In this document: positions 30,296-32,952 of the stretch, in pieces
How positions within the stretch are numbered: position 1 is the stretch's first letter
Layout of the letters: each line of letters opens with the position of its first letter
Source of the DNA: Fimenecus sp052273625
GTDB taxonomy: Bacteria; Bacillota; Clostridia; Oscillospirales; Acutalibacteraceae
Assembly (NCBI GenBank): GCA_052273625.1
Contig: DAVZHW010000018.1
Location: 1 to 32,952 of the forward strand
Direction: 5' to 3'
Length of the DNA: 32,952 nucleotides
Notes under the pieces: generated by a model
Databases searched by the model: none
What the model was told of the DNA's origin: nothing
What the model saw: only the letters and a program-made list of their open reading frames with translations
Translations under genes and position numbers: made by a program

Positions 30296-31378
30296 TTATT
30301 TGTTAAGCTTGAAGGTCATATATACTGGATTATGATCCGAATACTTAAACTGAAGGTCGTAAACATCACTGTTTGTAACTGTGACATTGTCAGAAACTAT
30401 AAATCCGTCAACCGTAAGTACAAACTGCTTGTCGTGATACGGGCCGTCGGCATTTCTGCATGAGGGAACAGGATTTTCTTCATTGTAAGGTGCTACAATT
30501 TTGAGATTTGTTCCGTCAAACAGTTTTGAATCAACAGGCTGTGCCCAAGTGTAATCTGCGCCGTCAATTCCGAAAATTTTGCCCGAATCGCCAAGCAAGT
30601 CTTTGTTGAAGTCACCGCCTGCGATACAATAATTACCCTTTTCATATTCCGACTGCATATCGCTTAAAAGCATTTTGAGCTGATCGGTTGCGATTGTTCC
30701 GTCAGAAGTATATGCCGAGAGATGAAGTGTATAAAGCACAAGTTTTTTTCCGTTTTCAACAGAAACTCTCGAAACAGAATAGCAACGGTCAAGGTCAACG
30801 AATTTCATAAAACCGTTTTCAATCGGCAAGCTGCGTCTTAAACCGCTTTCAATATTGAATTTTGACATTGTCAACATACCGGCATAGGATTTACCGTGAG
30901 GGTTAGTAATCGGATAGAACAAATAAGGACTGTCAAAGTTTACCGTGAACATTGAATCATATCCGTCAAGTTTACCTCTGAGTGCTTCCTCTTGGTCATA
31001 GTGATAACTGCGAGTTGCATTTTTGTCCACTTCCTCGATAAGAATAATATCGGGGTTTTCGGATTTGAGGAAATCGCCTATTCCGGCAATTACATTCTTA
31101 ACTGACTCCTCTGAATTAGCACGGCTCTTTGTACCGCCGTCCATAAAGAAGCCGAAGTCGGGAGTATAAGCCGCAAAACCGATATTATACGAAATGATCT
31201 TATACTCTTGGTCAACAAGAGCAGACTCGCTCGTAACATCGTTAATTTGCAATGTTTGATTGTCCTCAATTCTGTGGTAGTCAATCATAACATAAGCGAC
31301 ATATCCGCCTACAACCAAAACCACCGCAAGAAGAATACTCAAAATGATTTTTAGTACCTTTTTTGCCTTTACTGACAC
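30296..31378 (-). CDS. Membrane-anchored endonuclease/exonuclease/phosphatase-fold protein
   Basis: About 360 residues: one N-terminal membrane segment (about 7-30), then an EEP domain probably facing outside. EEP landmarks: YKIISYNIGF, DIILIEEVDKNA (metal Glu), LVLYTLHLSAY, CIAGGDFNKDL (Asp/Asn pair) and the final YSDHNPVYM. Substrates of this superfamily range from nucleic acids to phospholipids and inositol phosphates; the anchored, extracellular form here suggests phosphodiesters outside the cell. An ATG at 31417 is in frame but only 16 nt past the -10 and lacks a ribosome-binding site; the GTG at 31378 after AAAAGGGTGG fits better. Monocistronic, with promoter and terminator. Confidence 0.88.
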   Translation of the reverse strand: MSVKAKKVLKIILSILLAVVLVVGGYVAYVMIDYHRIEDNQTLQINDVTSESALVDQEYKIISYNIGFAAYTPDFGFFMDGGTKSRANSEESVKNVIAGIGDFLKSENPDIILIEEVDKNATRSYHYDQEEALRGKLDGYDSMFTVNFDSPYLFYPITNPHGKSYAGMLTMSKFNIESGLRRSLPIENGFMKFVDLDRCYSVSRVSVENGKKLVLYTLHLSAYTSDGTIATDQLKMLLSDMQSEYEKGNYCIAGGDFNKDLLGDSGKIFGIDGADYTWAQPVDSKLFDGTNLKIVAPYNEENPVPSCRNADGPYHDKQFVLTVDGFIVSDNVTVTNSDVYDLQFKYSDHNPVYMTFKLNK

Positions 31379-31433
31379 AATAGCCACCCTTTTCTTGTTA
31401 TTTTGTAGAAAAATCATCGATACAACGCATAAA

Positions 31434-31462
31434 ATTATAGCACTATTTCATATATTTTTCAA
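31434..31462 (-). promoter_or_regulatory. Promoter of the EEP-domain gene
   Basis: Minus strand: TTGAAA (31457-31462), 17-bp gap, perfect TATAAT (31434-31439). The start would fall near 31427, which is why the GTG at 31378 rather than the ATG at 31417 is taken as the start codon. Confidence 0.75.
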
Positions 31463-31539
31463 GTCTAATAATCAAATGTATATAAACTTATTTTAGAAAA
31501 TCTATTACACAAAATTCGATTCTATTTTTAATCATAAAA

Positions 31540-31699
31540 AAGGGGTATCAAAATGCACACCCAAAATCGCTCCTTTCTCGAAAATTTTTCAAAAATATTT
31601 TTAGGCGACAAAAAAAGCCGCCTATTTTCCTCACAATCAAGGTCAATAGACGGCGGGTAGAGATTTTAACATTTATCGGGTAGAAATTTTAACATTTAT
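31540..31699. mobile_element. Possible remnant end of an insertion element
   Basis: This gene-free stretch holds an orphan minus-strand terminator-like hairpin (31617-31626 with 31645-31654, nine of ten paired, then TTTTTTTG on the minus strand) right beside a 23-bp tandem repeat (31654-31699). Read on the minus strand each repeat contains TGTTAAAAT(T/C)TCTACCCG. Multiple short terminal repeats starting TGT are typical of IS21-family ends, but no transposase frame is left, so this is inference. An imperfect dyad around 31545-31562 is unexplained. Confidence 0.35.
31654..31699. repeat. 23-bp tandem repeat, two copies
   Basis: CGGGTAGAGATTTTAACATT at 31654 and CGGGTAGAAATTTTAACATT at 31677, each continuing with TAT; one mismatch in 23. 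It lies 5 bp before the -10-like TATAAT at 31704-31709 that may drive the methyltransferase gene, so it could equally be a regulator-binding pair. Confidence 0.85.
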
Positions 31700-31703
31700 G
31701 ATG

Positions 31704-31709
31704 TATAAT
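31704..31709 (+). promoter_or_regulatory. Possible -10 element of the methyltransferase gene
   Basis: TATAAT preceded by TG; no convincing -35 (TAGAAA 17 bp upstream, inside the tandem repeat). A leader of about 100 nt would follow. Confidence 0.4.
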
Positions 31710-31815
31710 AAAACATAGAGAAAGATTTGAATTTTTCTAAGTGATAGATACTTTACAAAATAAACTTCATATGTTAGATTCGTTAGCAAAAACTAACTAA
31801 AGAAAGAGGTAGATT

Positions 31816-32625
31816 ATGAATAAATTTGATGGTGTTGCAAATACGTTATTTGTTCCGTTAGTTGCAAGAATCAATATTTCTAAAAAATTTCCAGAATATT
31901 TTATGGATGAAAAGGCTCTTGAGTTGGAGAAGTATTTACCACAAGGTGTAGATAAAGGTTCTTCTGAATATAGCAATATGGCATCGGTAGCACGTTATTA
32001 CAATATGGACAAAACAGTTACTGCGTTTGCAAAAAGTTACGCAGAAAGTAATATTGTATATCTTGGTGCAGGATTAGAGACTGCTTATGACCGTTTAAGT
32101 GATAAGATTGAAAACAGAACTGTACATTGGTATGAGGCTGATTTGCCAGAAGTAATAGAGGCAAGAAAAAAAGTATTTGGTCAGCGAAAAAATGAAACGC
32201 TCATTGCAGGCGATATGTTTAAATTGGAATGGGTAAAGGAAATAGACAATTCGCTTCCTACACTGCTAATTGTGTCAGGTGTGTTCCAATATTTTCATGA
32301 AGAAGAAATCATAGCATTTATTAAGGGGTGTGGAAAAGCATTTCCAAAAGGTGAGATGTTGTTTGACGCTACAAGTGAGAGTGGATTAAAGTTTACGAAC
32401 TGGTTTATCAAACGTACAGGAAATGCAAGTGCTATTATGTATTTTGGTATTAACGATAGCAAAGAATTTGCAAACAAATGTAGTATGGAATTATTGGAAG
32501 AAAAGACATTCTTTCCAGAAGCATTGAAGATGTTAGGGAAGAAACTTTCTTTTGTTACAAAAGTATCTATGAAGGTTGCAGAGAAGAAGAAACAGGTAAT
32601 AATTCTTCGTTTGAAATTGAATTAA
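31816..32625 (+). CDS. LCM-family class I SAM-dependent methyltransferase
   Basis: 269 residues of the leucine carboxyl methyltransferase-like (PF04072) type. SAM motif I is NIVYLGAGLETAYDRL, followed by HWYEADLPEVIEARKKVF and LLIVSGVFQYFHEEEI, all characteristic. Members methylate carboxyl or hydroxyl groups of small molecules; the substrate is unknown. ATG with GAGG seven bases upstream. By eye the gene is more AT-rich and uses more TTA, AGA and AAA/GAA codons than its neighbours, and it sits between a probable insertion-element scar and a broken gene, which suggests recent gain. It has its own terminator. Confidence 0.88.
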   Translation: MNKFDGVANTLFVPLVARINISKKFPEYFMDEKALELEKYLPQGVDKGSSEYSNMASVARYYNMDKTVTAFAKSYAESNIVYLGAGLETAYDRLSDKIENRTVHWYEADLPEVIEARKKVFGQRKNETLIAGDMFKLEWVKEIDNSLPTLLIVSGVFQYFHEEEIIAFIKGCGKAFPKGEMLFDATSESGLKFTNWFIKRTGNASAIMYFGINDSKEFANKCSMELLEEKTFFPEALKMLGKKLSFVTKVSMKVAEKKKQVIILRLKLN

Positions 32626-32659
32626 CTACCGTAAAATTTCAGTTTCACGAAGCATAATT

Positions 32660-32702
32660 AAAGACCGCTTACATCATAAAGGTGTAGGCGGTCTTTTGTG
32701 TG
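32660..32702 (+). terminator. Terminator after the methyltransferase gene
   Basis: AAAGACCGCTTACA (32660-32673), 9-nt loop, TGTAGGCGGTCTTT (32683-32696), then TGTGTGTTT. The stem is 14 bp with one G-U pair; the A-rich left side could also serve the opposite strand. Confidence 0.85.
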
Positions 32703-32712
32703 TTTAGATATA

Positions 32713-32905
32713 TTAGATTTTGACTTTCTTTTTCTTGGCTGTCAGCGCCTTGCAGAGAACATCGTCAACAGCATCGGTGTATCTGCCTTGTGCCGGTAGG
32801 TTGTTCTTTTGAACCAAAGGTTATCCTATCAGGTGTAAGGGGTAAGTTTTTATCAGACCATTCCGAAATAAGCACCGGATGTACTTCTGACAAAAGATTA
32901 CTCAT
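32713..32905 (-). pseudogene. Broken zinc-ribbon (DUF4379-like) protein gene
   Basis: From an ATG at 32905 with a good site (AAGGAGAGG) the frame reads MSNLLSEVHPVLISEWSDKN then LPLTPDRITFGS, which is the start of the repeat unit of treble-clef/zinc-ribbon proteins common near mobile DNA in Clostridia. The expected next part (NKKVWWKC-type) is missing: the frame goes off pattern near 32810 and stops at 32765 after 46 codons. A second frame continues NNLPAQGRYTDAVDDVLCKA to a stop at 32713, looking like the end of another protein. A deletion fused two unrelated gene ends. The window ends 47 bp upstream of the start. Confidence 0.7.
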
Positions 32906-32952
32906 ATCAAATCCTCTCCTTCCTTTGGCTTTATTATATGAAGAAAAGGTAC

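Noticed and set aside
31379..31417. EEP protein from the ATG at 31417
   Set aside because: It would be within about 10 nt of the start of transcription and has no ribosome-binding site; GTG at 31378 is better placed.
31654..31699. Tandem 23-mers as a CRISPR array
   Set aside because: The copies abut with no spacer between them, there are only two, and no cas gene is present.

Overview
The window looks like chromosome from a spore-forming, low-to-moderate GC member of the Clostridia, probably an Oscillospiraceae/Ruminococcaceae-type gut bacterium. This rests on spoIIR, strong Shine-Dalgarno sites (AGGAGG, GGTGA), sigma-A-type promoters, U-tract terminators, an M-box riboswitch, a BMP-type nucleoside ABC transporter and several intracellular glycosidases. 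The family-level placement is inference. I see no tRNA, rRNA, CRISPR array or intact transposase. Nearly all genes are on the minus strand. The plus-strand exceptions are a GH36 alpha-galactosidase-like gene and a methyltransferase near the right end.

Layout, left to right. 1-225: two copies of a structured repeat. 226-3436: a Na/Pi symporter and an intracellular GH20 hexosaminidase, sharing an extended -10 promoter inside a perfect 11-bp inverted repeat. 3514-9922: a long co-directional housekeeping run, read from the right as HPr, uvrC, HAD phosphatase, rsmD, coaD, a coiled-coil protein, a DUF4830 membrane protein, an RsuA-type pseudouridine synthase and spoIIR. 10135-12995: a membrane-anchored NodB polysaccharide deacetylase, then the Mg2+ transporter mgtE with its own promoter, M-box riboswitch, terminator and a previously unannotated 29-codon ORF with a strong ribosome-binding site. 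13027-15684: a DUF2974 lipase-like protein, a Cof-type HAD phosphatase and a DUF1003 membrane protein.

15735-21489 is a purine-salvage unit: xpt, a BMP lipoprotein, a double ABC ATPase and two permeases, bounded by a promoter and a UUCG-loop terminator. The transporter would import nucleosides or bases and Xpt would convert xanthine to XMP. 21518-28173 is glycan metabolism: a phosphohexomutase, a NifU-like mini-protein and a GH38 alpha-mannosidase in one operon, and a divergent GH36 gene. 28183-30235 is a three-gene operon (LOG-family hydrolase, EFR1 flavodoxin/ferredoxin, AlkD-like glycosylase). 30264-31462 holds a membrane-anchored endonuclease/exonuclease/phosphatase-fold protein.

The right end (about 31540-32952) is accessory. 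It has a 23-bp tandem repeat beside an orphan terminator, resembling the end of a lost insertion element; a more AT-rich LCM-family methyltransferase; and a broken zinc-ribbon gene. The most interesting leads are the small ORF between the M-box terminator and mgtE, a hairpin that masks the ribosome-binding site of the DUF4830 gene, the dyad around the GH20 promoter, and the compensatory change in the left-edge repeats. I found no clear new multi-gene system; the unusual signals are mainly regulatory.
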